Shown here: piece after piece, positions 9,101-15,465 of the stretch
Position numbering within the stretch: the first letter of the stretch is position 1
How the letters are laid out: each line of letters starts with the position of its first letter
Assembly: GCA_947178455.1 (NCBI GenBank)
Contig: CAMWYI010000015.1
Location: 1-19,757 of the forward strand
Length of the DNA stretch: 19,757 bases
Origin: an uncultured Alistipes sp.
Lineage (GTDB): Bacteria > Bacteroidota > Bacteroidia > Bacteroidales > Rikenellaceae
Direction: 5' to 3'
The notes under the pieces: generated by a model
Seen by the model: the letters and a program-made list of their open reading frames with translations, nothing else
What the model was told of the DNA's origin: nothing
Database searches by the model: none
Translations under genes and position numbers: made by a program

Positions 9101-9381
9101 GACTCGAATCCGAGAAAGAAGAACACGAGCGTCGAGCCTTTCGGGGCGGAAATCGAATACGCACCGTCGCTGTTGGTCGTGGTGCCTGTCGAAGTATTTT
9201 CGACGACAATCGACACACCCGGCATTTTTTCGCCCGTATTGTCCGTCACGACACCTGTCAAGGCGACGTTCTGTGCCGAGGCTCCTACCGTACACAGGAG
9301 GATTCCCCATACGAACAGCAGCATACGCGTCACGAGACCGATTCTGCGTCCGGTTCTGTTCGTTGAAAAAATTTCAAGCAT
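6160..9381 (-). CDS. SusC/RagA-family TonB-dependent outer-membrane transporter
   Basis: This 1073-aa TonB-dependent importer works with the downstream SusD. In order it has a signal peptide (to about residue 36, ASA|QN, with an Arg-containing n-region), a carboxypeptidase-D regulatory-like domain (about 38-115: LTGVVTDNTGEKMPGVSIVV), a TonB-box-like segment (MDEVVVVGYG), a plug domain (HIRGGSSIDGNNDPLILVDGV, then LKDAASTAVYGSRGSNGVVLITTKSG), and a long beta-barrel ending in the aromatic C-terminus IKVIF. No N-terminal STN secretin domain is seen, so FecR/anti-sigma signalling through this protein is not expected. The chosen start follows GGAG very closely; Met20 (9324) is an alternative but leaves a short signal peptide. 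Energy for import comes from TonB-ExbB-ExbD, encoded elsewhere. Confidence 0.95.
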   Translation of the reverse strand: MLEIFSTNRTGRRIGLVTRMLLFVWGILLCTVGASAQNVALTGVVTDNTGEKMPGVSIVVENTSTGTTTNSDGAYSISAPKGSTLVFFFLGFESQQVVVGNRTVVDVVMSPAAVGMDEVVVVGYGTQSRRTITSAVTKIDGDLVKGTPVNTLGEALKGKIAGARVYSNNNTPGADPVIHIRGGSSIDGNNDPLILVDGVERAFSGINPNDIESLEVLKDAASTAVYGSRGSNGVVLITTKSGKRNSGARVTFDANFGFQQAERRFDLLGAEDYIRLVRTSIAESKSPMNNFTSGFSASSINDANSVYSTRWLEEGEVLPAGYKKMRDPLDNTKWLIFQDNDWQDVLFRDNYWQNYYIGIDGGTEKTSYAASVGYTKDDGVALGTGYDRLNAHIGLNSNITKRLRIRATADYSDARSEEFDNQMNAISRALSAAPTMKRYMADGVTPAYGYNATSLNPEYYAYIYDFDNRNKRLSIIGGVDWEIIDGLKASFDASSYNHVTRKSSFRKRGYFSNLTPTTESFNELTRTKLEAYLNYSHTFAKAHTLSAMAGYSYARDKTNAFAASAEGGGSDLTPTLTAQPDRTSSTSSFSEIVMLSYFGRINYDYKKKYMLTATFRADGSSKFLKGNQWGYFPAMSAGWMISEENFMGSARRVVDDLKLRVSYGQTGNNYISVNDARGKYNVNFYNSNPGLYPAVMPNHDLQWEVTTQLDAGFDLSMFKNRLMVTADYFNRLTDNLIYSKDMPNTTGFSNVKTNIGKVRFYGFDLEITSRNIVKKDFSWESKFTWSYVKNKVVKLPDNGLPQNRVGGIRVGNTNEYFGGIAEGEPLYQVVAFKLKHIIRTPEQLAAAIYDSYSSGYNPDDGTTVKGRKNMGDYEWVNRPGTTKAVVNGEEVEQINSEDKFVIGYSVPHSTGGLNNSFRYKGFTLNIYLDWALGHTIRHAQMARQFINTFTGNTALNAGVLDTWSPENPDAKYARFYTSGESVSANFKNDSDVFAFKGDYLCIRELSLAWDLPKKFVSKLGMQGASITVSGNNLHYFTAVPGVSPEVGTMSTNAAGYNNYPPIRRISLGIKVIF

Positions 9382-9658
9382 ACTCCAAGTTTTTAGTTAA
9401 TAGTTAAGGTTAATAATGAGTTTGTCAATCGAATAAAACAGCTTTTATCTCTAATAAGTATTATTTAATGTTGCAATATAGTAACATTTTTCGATATAAA
9501 TCGCATTATTCACCTTTTTTGTATGATTTTATATAATATATATTTGAAATTACCTATATATATGATGCCCAAACACTGACGATGCGCTTCGCCGGTGCGA
9601 ACTATTTTTGCTTTTATCGAGTTTTCGGCGTAATTTTGAGGACAAAAGGTTACACTTA
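9382..9658. promoter_or_regulatory. AT-rich divergent control region between susC-like gene and ispG
   Basis: These 277 bp without a gene separate the divergent SusC operon and ispG, and are visibly AT-richer than the flanks. They hold a clear + strand promoter next to ispG and a second possible one further upstream (TTTG at 9518-9521 and TATATTTG at 9539-9546, 17 nt apart). There is also a dyad at 9467-9488, and tandem TAGTTAA repeats just upstream of the SusC start. For the - strand I found only a weak candidate (TTTG as the complement of 9570-9573 and TAATTTCA as the complement of 9545-9552). The SusC promoter is therefore not assigned and may use another sigma factor. Confidence 0.6.
9607..9638 (+). 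promoter_or_regulatory. ispG: Bacteroidetes-type promoter of ispG
   Basis: A TTTG -33 element (9607-9610) lies 20 nt before TAATTTTG (9631-9638), an exact match to the Bacteroidetes -7 consensus TAnnTTTG. The predicted transcription start is near 9645, giving a leader of only about 14 nt before the ATG at 9659. This supports that ATG over the in-frame upstream codon at 9608, which would lie inside the promoter. Confidence 0.8.
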
Positions 9659-11149
9659 ATGGAGCTTCATCACTTTCAGCGGCGCAAGACCCGCGAAGTA
9701 CGCATCGGCAACGTCGTCATCGGCGGCGAACGGCCCATCGCCGTGCAGTCGATGACCAACACCGACACCAACGACACCGAAGCCAGTGTCGCACAAATCG
9801 AACGCATCGACCGTGCGGGCGGCAAAATCGTGCGGCTGACCGCGCAAGGGACGCGCGAAGGCGAAAACCTGCAAAATATCGTGCGACTCCTGCGCTCAGA
9901 CCATTTCGACACGGCAATCGTCGCCGACATCCATTTCGTGCCCGAAGCGGCCGCTATCGCCGCGAAATACGTCGACAAGGTGCGCATCAATCCGGGCAAC
10001 TACCGCACGGAACACGGCGAACTGGAGCACCTCATCGAGCAATGCCGCCGACGGGGCGTCGCTCTGCGTATCGGGGTCAATCACGGGTCGCTGGCCAAGC
10101 GGATTTTCGACCGCTACGGCGATACGCCCGAAGGCATGGTCGCTTCGGCAATGGAGTTTTTGCGTGTCTGTCAGGCACACGATTTCGACCAAGTGGTCGT
10201 GTCGATGAAATCGAGCAATACGCGTGTCATGGTCGCCGCCTACCGGATGCTGGTCGAGGCAATGGAGCGCGAAGGGATGGACTACCCCATTCACTTGGGG
10301 GTCACGGAGGCCGGCAACGGCATCGAGGGACGTATCAAGAGTGCCGTAGGCATCGGGGCGCTGCTGGCCGACGGCATCGGCGACACGATCCGCGTATCGC
10401 TGACCGAAGCCCCCGAAAACGAAATGCCCGTCGCCCGACTGCTCGTCGACCACTTCCGCGAGCGGCCCGGCGAGTTCGTCGTGCAGCATCCCGAACGTTA
10501 TTCGCCGACCGCATTCCGCCGCCGGTCGCACGTCGCCGAGCCGGTCGTGCACAGCGAACCGCACGACGGATTCCGCATTCTCGAAGCCGTTTCGGGCAAT
10601 CCTACGGCCGAACTGCGGGCGGCGATTCTGAACCTCGAACCCGCCGAAAGCACTACCCCCGTCTTAATAAAACGGCGATACGACGATTCATCGTTAGAAA
10701 CGCTCGCCGTGAAAGCTGCCGCCGATTTGGGGCCGCTGCTGCTCGACGGGCTGGCCGACGGAATATGGGTCGATGCACCGGCATTCAACGATGCACAAAT
10801 ACGCGACATCGAACTGATGATTCTCCAAGCGGCCCGCGTGCGGTTTTCGCACACCGAATACATCGCCTGCCCGAGTTGCGGCCGCACGCTCTACGACATC
10901 GAGCGCACGCTGGCCGAAATCAAATCCAAGACCTCACACTTGAAAAACCTGCGTATCGGCGTCATGGGATGTATCGTCAACGGCCCGGGCGAAATGGCCG
11001 ACGCCGATTACGGATACGTCGGCGCCGGTCCCGGACGCATCACGCTCTACAAGGGGCGCGAGGTTATCGTCCGCAACATTCCGCAGGAGGAGGCTCTCGA
11101 CCGCCTCATCGAGCTCATCAAGGCGCACGGCGACTGGCACGAGGCGTAG
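9659..11149 (+). CDS. ispG: 4-hydroxy-3-methylbut-2-enyl-diphosphate synthase (GcpE/IspG)
   Basis: IspG catalyses the penultimate step of the cytoplasmic MEP isoprenoid pathway, reductive ring opening of methylerythritol cyclodiphosphate to HMBPP, using a [4Fe-4S] cluster. The start MELHHFQRRKTR is fixed by the promoter just upstream. The N-terminal TIM barrel (about 1-275) carries family motifs MTNTDTND, VRLTAQG, VADIHF, VRINPGN, LGVTEAG and DTIRVSL. The C-terminal iron-sulfur domain has CPSCGRT and GCIVNGPGEM, which supply the three cluster cysteines and the conserved glutamate. At 496 aa it is longer than the E. coli enzyme (372 aa) but seems shorter than the three-domain forms of about 600 aa that I associate with Bacteroidetes, chlamydiae and plants. 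A reduced middle domain therefore seems to lie around residues 285-400. The gene is monocistronic, ending at a hairpin. Confidence 0.97.
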   Translation: MELHHFQRRKTREVRIGNVVIGGERPIAVQSMTNTDTNDTEASVAQIERIDRAGGKIVRLTAQGTREGENLQNIVRLLRSDHFDTAIVADIHFVPEAAAIAAKYVDKVRINPGNYRTEHGELEHLIEQCRRRGVALRIGVNHGSLAKRIFDRYGDTPEGMVASAMEFLRVCQAHDFDQVVVSMKSSNTRVMVAAYRMLVEAMEREGMDYPIHLGVTEAGNGIEGRIKSAVGIGALLADGIGDTIRVSLTEAPENEMPVARLLVDHFRERPGEFVVQHPERYSPTAFRRRSHVAEPVVHSEPHDGFRILEAVSGNPTAELRAAILNLEPAESTTPVLIKRRYDDSSLETLAVKAAADLGPLLLDGLADGIWVDAPAFNDAQIRDIELMILQAARVRFSHTEYIACPSCGRTLYDIERTLAEIKSKTSHLKNLRIGVMGCIVNGPGEMADADYGYVGAGPGRITLYKGREVIVRNIPQEEALDRLIELIKAHGDWHEA

Positions 11150-11164
11150 CACCCGCACACAAAG

Positions 11165-11196
11165 AAAAATCCGGCATCTTTCGATGCCGGATTTTT
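11165..11196. terminator. Bidirectional terminator between ispG and the M64 peptidase gene
   Basis: A perfect 14-bp inverted repeat (arms AAAAATCCGGCATC at 11165-11178 and GATGCCGGATTTTT at 11183-11196, loop TTTC) has A and T runs at its outer ends. It can act as an intrinsic terminator on both strands. It lies 15 nt after the ispG stop and 10 nt past the convergent peptidase gene's stop codon. Confidence 0.93.
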
Positions 11197-11206
11197 CATA
11201 GAATAG

Positions 11207-13105
11207 CTATTCTTCGACCAGTATGGGAGGTGCGAACGGAACGAACATCGAAGGCGTGCTGGCCGGTGCATACATCGGTGCACTCGCCGAACGCACGTGG
11301 TCGTTCTGTACGAATTTTTCCAAATCGAATGCGGTTCCCGAAGCCCGACAAATACGCCGAACGATAGCTTCGCGCGACGGAGCATTGTAGTAAGGAATGT
11401 TATTGTTCATACAGCTGTTGTATTCGGGACGCCATATGCCACGCTCGTACAAGCAGGCTCCTTCGTAGAAACCGACGGCTTCGTAGCCCGCACGCGACAG
11501 ATAGTGGCTCCAATGCGCTTTGTTCGGGTCGTTCGTCAGCGAGACGTTGTACCCATAATAGGGGTCTAAACCACGCCACGCAGTAATCTGCGACGACTCG
11601 GACGCCGGCAATGTTTCGTTGTAATAACGATATTCGTCCAACAAGCGGCCGAAACCGTGTCCGCCGCCCTCGTGGGAAACGACCTCACCGAACGATTTTC
11701 GTCCTGTCGGACACATCGACACCGATTTGCCGTTATTGTACATGATGCAGGTACCGGCATAAACGTCCAGATTGATGATGACGAATACGGTCGTATTTTT
11801 CAGCACTTCCTCGGTTACACCCTGTACTTTTTTAGCATAGGTAAATACTTTTTCCGCATTGCAAGTGATGCCGGTGCTGTTTCCGCCCTCCAATACACAA
11901 CTGAATACCGTATTGCGTTTTTGAACGGGACATCCTGTCATGGCTTTTTCCACAGTAGCTCCGCGCTCTTCGGAGTGAGCCGCTACGGTGCTGACACGGA
12001 AATACGAACGATAACTTTTGTAGGGTTCGACGCTGAAAAAGGCATTGATTGCCGTTTCGACCGCTTGGTCGAAAGCACCCCCCTCCGTGTAATCCTCCGC
12101 GATGAATCCGTCGCCCGTGAAGACCAAATGTACGGGCATCGGCGCACCGGCCGATTCCATTTGCCACGTAGCGGTTTGTCCGTCGGCATAAGCTCCGCCG
12201 TCGCCGGTTCGGAACGAGTACAAAGCACTCTCGCTTTTCCCGCCGAACGGGTCGGAAGCCTCGACTTTCCACACGCAATCGGTGCTGCGGGACATGAAAT
12301 TCGGCAATTTGACCGACGTCTGCGCAGTCGAGACCGTCGCCCACGTCGTACCGCCGTTCTCCGAAACCATCAATCGGTAGGTCACGGCATCGCCGTCGGG
12401 GTCGACCGAAGCCTTCCACATAAACGAGGCATTGATTGCGACGTCCGATTCTTCGTCGGCAGGCGACACAAGTTGCGGAGCCGCCGGAGGCGTGTTGGGA
12501 AGCGACTGACCAACCGCAATCATCGTGAACGTCGACCCGTAATAGAGCATGAGCAGCTCTTTCGGGCGCGGCGTACGGTCGGTGATAGGAGCCGGTGTGA
12601 AATGCACGGTCGTGGTGCCTGCTTCGCCCTCCATCGGGGTAATCGTCAGCCAGCCGACCGACGCAGGACGTTCGATTCGCCAAGCGTATTTCGATACGAT
12701 AGTCGCTTCGAGCGGCGTGCCGTCCGCATCGAATGCGAATTCGACCCGGTCGATTCGGAAATCCACACCGTCCTGTTTCACAGCAACCGAACGGGTCACC
12801 GTTCCCGATGTCACAACGATTTCGCCTTCGCGTTCGGCCGCCGTATTTTCGCCGACTTTCACCGAAACCTGCGCCAAAGCATCGCCTTCGTGAGGCGTGC
12901 ACTCGACCCATTCGGGTGCGCTCAACGACCATGCTTCGGACGCGGTAACCGTCAGACTCCGCGTACCGCCGGCCGTCGTAAAGTTCATTTCGGACTGCGA
13001 CACTTCGAGCACCGTGCCGGGTTCGTCCGAATTGCTACAAGCCACAGCCGCCAGTGCGACGATGCACGATACGATGCGGCTGAACGGCACAATCCATTTT
13101 TTCAT
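11207..13105 (-). CDS. M64-family (IgA peptidase-like) zinc metallopeptidase lipoprotein with BACON domains
   Basis: This is a 632-aa surface lipoprotein with lipobox VAC (Cys23) followed by SNSDEPG, an acidic export-type signal. Residues about 31-112 match a BACON-like domain (TTAGGTRSLTVTAS, AWSLSAPEWV, then a terminal VAVKQDG strand), with a second, more divergent copy at about 115-202. Residues about 203-300 form an FN3/Ig-like unit (TPPAAPQLVSPADEESDV). The catalytic part (about 310-632) resembles peptidase family M64, named for Clostridium IgA proteinase: VHLVFTGDGF at its start and the zinc site SHEGGGHGFGRLLDEY (His478, Glu479, His483, Asp490, Glu491). The motif has three residues between Glu and the second His, unlike plain HExxH. 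BACON domains often occur in Bacteroidetes secreted enzymes acting on glycans or mucins, so a glycoprotein target is plausible but not shown. It follows the small lipoprotein gene by 12 nt. Confidence 0.88.
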   Translation of the reverse strand: MKKWIVPFSRIVSCIVALAAVACSNSDEPGTVLEVSQSEMNFTTAGGTRSLTVTASEAWSLSAPEWVECTPHEGDALAQVSVKVGENTAAEREGEIVVTSGTVTRSVAVKQDGVDFRIDRVEFAFDADGTPLEATIVSKYAWRIERPASVGWLTITPMEGEAGTTTVHFTPAPITDRTPRPKELLMLYYGSTFTMIAVGQSLPNTPPAAPQLVSPADEESDVAINASFMWKASVDPDGDAVTYRLMVSENGGTTWATVSTAQTSVKLPNFMSRSTDCVWKVEASDPFGGKSESALYSFRTGDGGAYADGQTATWQMESAGAPMPVHLVFTGDGFIAEDYTEGGAFDQAVETAINAFFSVEPYKSYRSYFRVSTVAAHSEERGATVEKAMTGCPVQKRNTVFSCVLEGGNSTGITCNAEKVFTYAKKVQGVTEEVLKNTTVFVIINLDVYAGTCIMYNNGKSVSMCPTGRKSFGEVVSHEGGGHGFGRLLDEYRYYNETLPASESSQITAWRGLDPYYGYNVSLTNDPNKAHWSHYLSRAGYEAVGFYEGACLYERGIWRPEYNSCMNNNIPYYNAPSREAIVRRICRASGTAFDLEKFVQNDHVRSASAPMYAPASTPSMFVPFAPPILVEE

Positions 13106-13117
13106 AATACAAACGAT

Positions 13118-13429
13118 TTATTGGTTTTCCGTTTCGGAACGGGAGTTCACAGCACGGATTTCCTGCGGCAGATGTTTTACTAATTGGTCGCACAGCTCTT
13201 GGAGCGATTGCGTCTTTTGCTGCAACGAATCGAACATGCGGCGAGGAACGACCACATAGCGGTCGTCGGCACGCCGATGCAGTTCGTCGTATTCGGCACG
13301 CGGAAGCACCACGAGCGAATCGGCTGCCGCACAATGGCAGCAGCGGCATGCAGACGACGCACACCCTCCGAGCAAGGCGGCTCCCGCCAAGACGAGGAGC
13401 ACGACCGAGATTTGAAAAGTACGTTTCAT
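13118..13429 (-). CDS. Small Cys-rich lipoprotein with an internal repeat
   Basis: This is a 103-aa protein of no family I recognise. A lipoprotein signal with lipobox LLGGC (Cys23) is followed by a cluster of cysteines and a histidine (CASSACRCCHC; Cys 23, 28, 30, 31, 33, with one more at 80). Two adjacent repeats follow: DSLVVLPRAEYDELHRRA (37-54) and DRYVVVPRRMFDSLQQKT (56-73), sharing D, VV, PR, D and L. The tail (about 64-90) is helical and Gln/Leu-rich, possibly coiled coil. No acidic residues directly follow the lipidated Cys, unlike in the neighbouring lipoproteins, so a periplasm-facing location is more likely. Its stop is 12 nt from the M64 peptidase start, so the two are almost certainly co-translated. 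A peptidase accessory or metal/redox role is speculation. Confidence 0.75.
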   Translation of the reverse strand: MKRTFQISVVLLVLAGAALLGGCASSACRCCHCAAADSLVVLPRAEYDELHRRADDRYVVVPRRMFDSLQQKTQSLQELCDQLVKHLPQEIRAVNSRSETENQ

Positions 13430-13450
13430 AGTTATCGGTTCAACGACGGC

Positions 13451-13480
13451 AAAACCTTCCCGCCGAAACGGGAAGGTCTT
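13451..13480 (-). terminator. Hairpin between the lipoprotein pair and the small lipoprotein-M64 pair
   Basis: A 9-bp perfect inverted repeat (13454-13462 and 13469-13477, ACCTTCCCG / CGGGAAGGT, 6-nt loop) is followed on the - strand by a short TTTTG run. Outer bases can extend the pairing with mismatches (GCAAA / TTTGC). It lies in the 88-bp gap between two - strand genes, in which I saw no TAnnTTTG promoter. It could be a partial terminator or an mRNA-processing hairpin rather than a true operon end. Confidence 0.55.
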
Positions 13481-13517
13481 TGCGCCTGTGCATCAGGATA
13501 TTGAATCACCTGTTTTC

Positions 13518-14471
13518 TTATTCGTTCTCTGCCGGTTCGTCCTCTTCCGGTACATAGGTCATCACGCCGTCTTCGCAAGCAAATGAACCGACATATGTGC
13601 CTTCTTCAGAATCGTAAGCTGCATATTCAAAATAGGAGATGTCAGTCAGATAACCCTTGTTATCCATCAAAGCGACAATGGGTTCCTTTCCGCTATTACC
13701 ACCGCCATAGAATACAAGATCACAATCGAATCCAAGACCTAAATCAACCTGATAAAAAGTTGCGCCGAAACCCTTTACAAACGAACCATTATTGGCAGGG
13801 TGGACACACGTTCCATCGAATACGACCTCTTTGGACGCAACATCCACTTGGCCTACGAGAATCGGATTGATAATTTGGCCGAAAAGACCGAGCCAGTCGG
13901 CATAGAGGTAACATACCGTCGGATCCTCCTCGTCCAACTCGATATATGTTGCAAATTTGCCAAGTGTACCATTCCCTCGCGTATAGGAAACCGTATAGTT
14001 TCCTGCTTTGAACTCGATTTTGGGAATCTCGATAGTCATCTTGGTGACTTCGCTCAACAGACCGGTCGAAGTAATGGCCGCTGCGAAGACTTCGTACTTT
14101 CCTTGGGGTTCGCATTCAAACGTATGCGTAGCCGAAGCACCGTCCGACATGTTGAACGCATAGTGGGAATAATTGCCGTTCTCGCGGTCTTCGTCCGCGA
14201 GGTTTCCCACCTCGTCGCACACGATGTCGTAGGCCAGCGGTGCCGGATTGCCCGTGCCCTCGAAAATCGCATAGGCATACTGCGAAGCCTGCTCCGAAGC
14301 AGCGATAGTGAACGTGAACGAACCTCCGTCCACCTCATCGGCCGTCAGCGTCACGACGGGCTTTTCCTTGCCCCGATTCTGTGTGCTGGGCTCTTTTTCG
14401 TCGGAACACCCGCACACGAGAGCTCCGGCAACGAGCGCCAGCGCCAAATAATGTATCTTTTTCATAAGCAT
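13518..14471 (-). CDS. SusE/F-position lipoprotein with N-terminal Ig/FN3-like domain
   Basis: This is a 317-aa lipoprotein with lipobox LVCGC (Cys22) followed by SDEKEPS, an acidic surface-export-type signal. The start may be the ATG at 14471 or the one 6 nt inside (MKKIHYL). Residues about 38-155 look like an FN3/Ig-like beta-sandwich (PVVTLTADEVDGGSFTFTI to KMTIEIPK). The remainder (about 155-300) is a second beta-rich unit (GNYTVSYTRGNG, VGQVDVASKEVVFDG, GTYVGSF), followed by an acidic tail. No catalytic motif is seen. By position, fourth gene after SusC/SusD, it is probably a surface ligand-binding accessory. Hand-counted GC is about 57% in the N-terminal half (14041-14400) but about 46% in the C-terminal half (13561-13980). 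The family is unrecognised. Confidence 0.75.
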   Translation of the reverse strand: MLMKKIHYLALALVAGALVCGCSDEKEPSTQNRGKEKPVVTLTADEVDGGSFTFTIAASEQASQYAYAIFEGTGNPAPLAYDIVCDEVGNLADEDRENGNYSHYAFNMSDGASATHTFECEPQGKYEVFAAAITSTGLLSEVTKMTIEIPKIEFKAGNYTVSYTRGNGTLGKFATYIELDEEDPTVCYLYADWLGLFGQIINPILVGQVDVASKEVVFDGTCVHPANNGSFVKGFGATFYQVDLGLGFDCDLVFYGGGNSGKEPIVALMDNKGYLTDISYFEYAAYDSEEGTYVGSFACEDGVMTYVPEEDEPAENE

Positions 14472-14511
14472 TGTTCTCTATGATTTGCTTGTTTACTGAA
14501 TTCCGTTTCGT

Positions 14512-15438
14512 TTACTTACGTTTCAGGACAATGTTGATGTTTGCACCATATACGCTTCCCGAGTATTCGCCATCGTCATAAATCAACGACACCAAACCGA
14601 GTGAGGGATCGAACGTTATGGTCGAGTAATCATCGCTCCAGCTACCGGTTATCCAACCATCCTCATAGACTTTTCCATCTGCCAATACACCCGTAACGAG
14701 TTTCGTTGTAGTACAACCGTGGCCGAATAAATCGGCAGCGATTTCCAACATCGTAACACCACCTACTATCGCACAAGTTTCCGTTTCTGCATCATAGTCG
14801 ATATACCAAACAAAGGGAATTCCACCAATAGAAGAATCGCCGTTATAACCGACACATACCAATCGTTTGTCCGCATTCTTTTCGATTTCCTCATCGGTCA
14901 ATCCACCGGTAATCGAAAAATCGAACGTAGTAGCCGATCCGTTAAAGTAAGAGATTCCAGTGAAAGTCCAGTTGCCCCACAGACGTTCGTAGGGATTGTT
15001 GTCGTTGTCGGCGATTTCGACGACGGCCGAACCGTTCACGATTTCCGCACCCGAAGCCGACACGATGGTCAACTGCATGTGGCGCGATTCGTTGATGTAT
15101 TGGTCATCGTAAATCTCGAACTCGACGAATGCCGGAGCCGACGGATTGCCGGCATATTTCAGCTGCTCGATTTGAGTGAAGTGTACGAGTTCGTCGAGCG
15201 TCTTGTCGCCGTCGACAATCTCCGCTACCACATCGAAAACGATAGGATAGCTTTTGGGCTCGCCAGTGAAAGCGACAGGAATACGCACGATACCTGCCGA
15301 CTCCTTGTAGGTGTAGGTCGAGGATGCGAAACCGATGGTCGCATCGCCCGCACCCGTCGCCTTGTTGTCATCGCACGAGCTCAGGCCCAGTACGGTGAAC
15401 AGGAGGACGAATGCCGAGATATATTTGGTCATTTTCAT
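14512..15438 (-). CDS. Calx-beta-like surface lipoprotein of the second SusC/SusD locus
   Basis: This is a 308-aa lipoprotein with lipobox GLSSC (Cys22) followed by DDNK, a strong surface-export-type signal. Residues about 32-150 have the Calx-beta pattern: an opening strand (ATIGFASSTYTYKESAG), alternating strands and a closing VEIADNDNNP. The C-terminal part (about 152-308: WGNWTFTGISYF, GSWSDDYSTITFDPS, GSVYGANINIVLK) is a beta-rich, lipocalin-like or sandwich unit that I cannot assign. It follows SusD by 27 nt and precedes the next lipoprotein by 40 nt, as SusE/SusF-type surface binding proteins do. As in that neighbour, the C-terminal half is AT-richer (about 45% GC over 14521-15000 against 56% over 15001-15420 by hand count). 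Confidence 0.78.
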   Translation of the reverse strand: MKMTKYISAFVLLFTVLGLSSCDDNKATGAGDATIGFASSTYTYKESAGIVRIPVAFTGEPKSYPIVFDVVAEIVDGDKTLDELVHFTQIEQLKYAGNPSAPAFVEFEIYDDQYINESRHMQLTIVSASGAEIVNGSAVVEIADNDNNPYERLWGNWTFTGISYFNGSATTFDFSITGGLTDEEIEKNADKRLVCVGYNGDSSIGGIPFVWYIDYDAETETCAIVGGVTMLEIAADLFGHGCTTTKLVTGVLADGKVYEDGWITGSWSDDYSTITFDPSLGLVSLIYDDGEYSGSVYGANINIVLKRK

Positions 15439-15465
15439 GTTTTCAGTTTTAATGTTTGACGTGGA

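Noticed and set aside
6280..9366. Long + strand open frame (about 1,028 codons) opposite the SusC gene
   Set aside because: It is an antisense shadow. The - strand frame gives a full SusC with plug, TonB-box-like segment and barrel C-terminus, while the + strand translation is Arg/His/Val-rich with no signal peptide or domain pattern.
9545..9573. Promoter for the first SusC operon on the - strand (TTTG, 17 nt, TAATTTCA)
   Set aside because: The -7 element has two mismatches to TAnnTTTG and would leave a leader of roughly 160 nt. Too weak in AT-rich DNA to annotate.
9608..9658. Longer N-terminus of IspG from an upstream in-frame start
   Set aside because: It overlaps the TTTG / TAATTTTG promoter, and IspG homology starts at MELHHFQRRKTR or later.
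11657..13183. + strand open frame (508 codons) opposite the M64 peptidase gene
   Set aside because: The opposite strand encodes a lipobox, BACON domains and a zinc motif; this frame shows none of these and spans the gap between two real genes.
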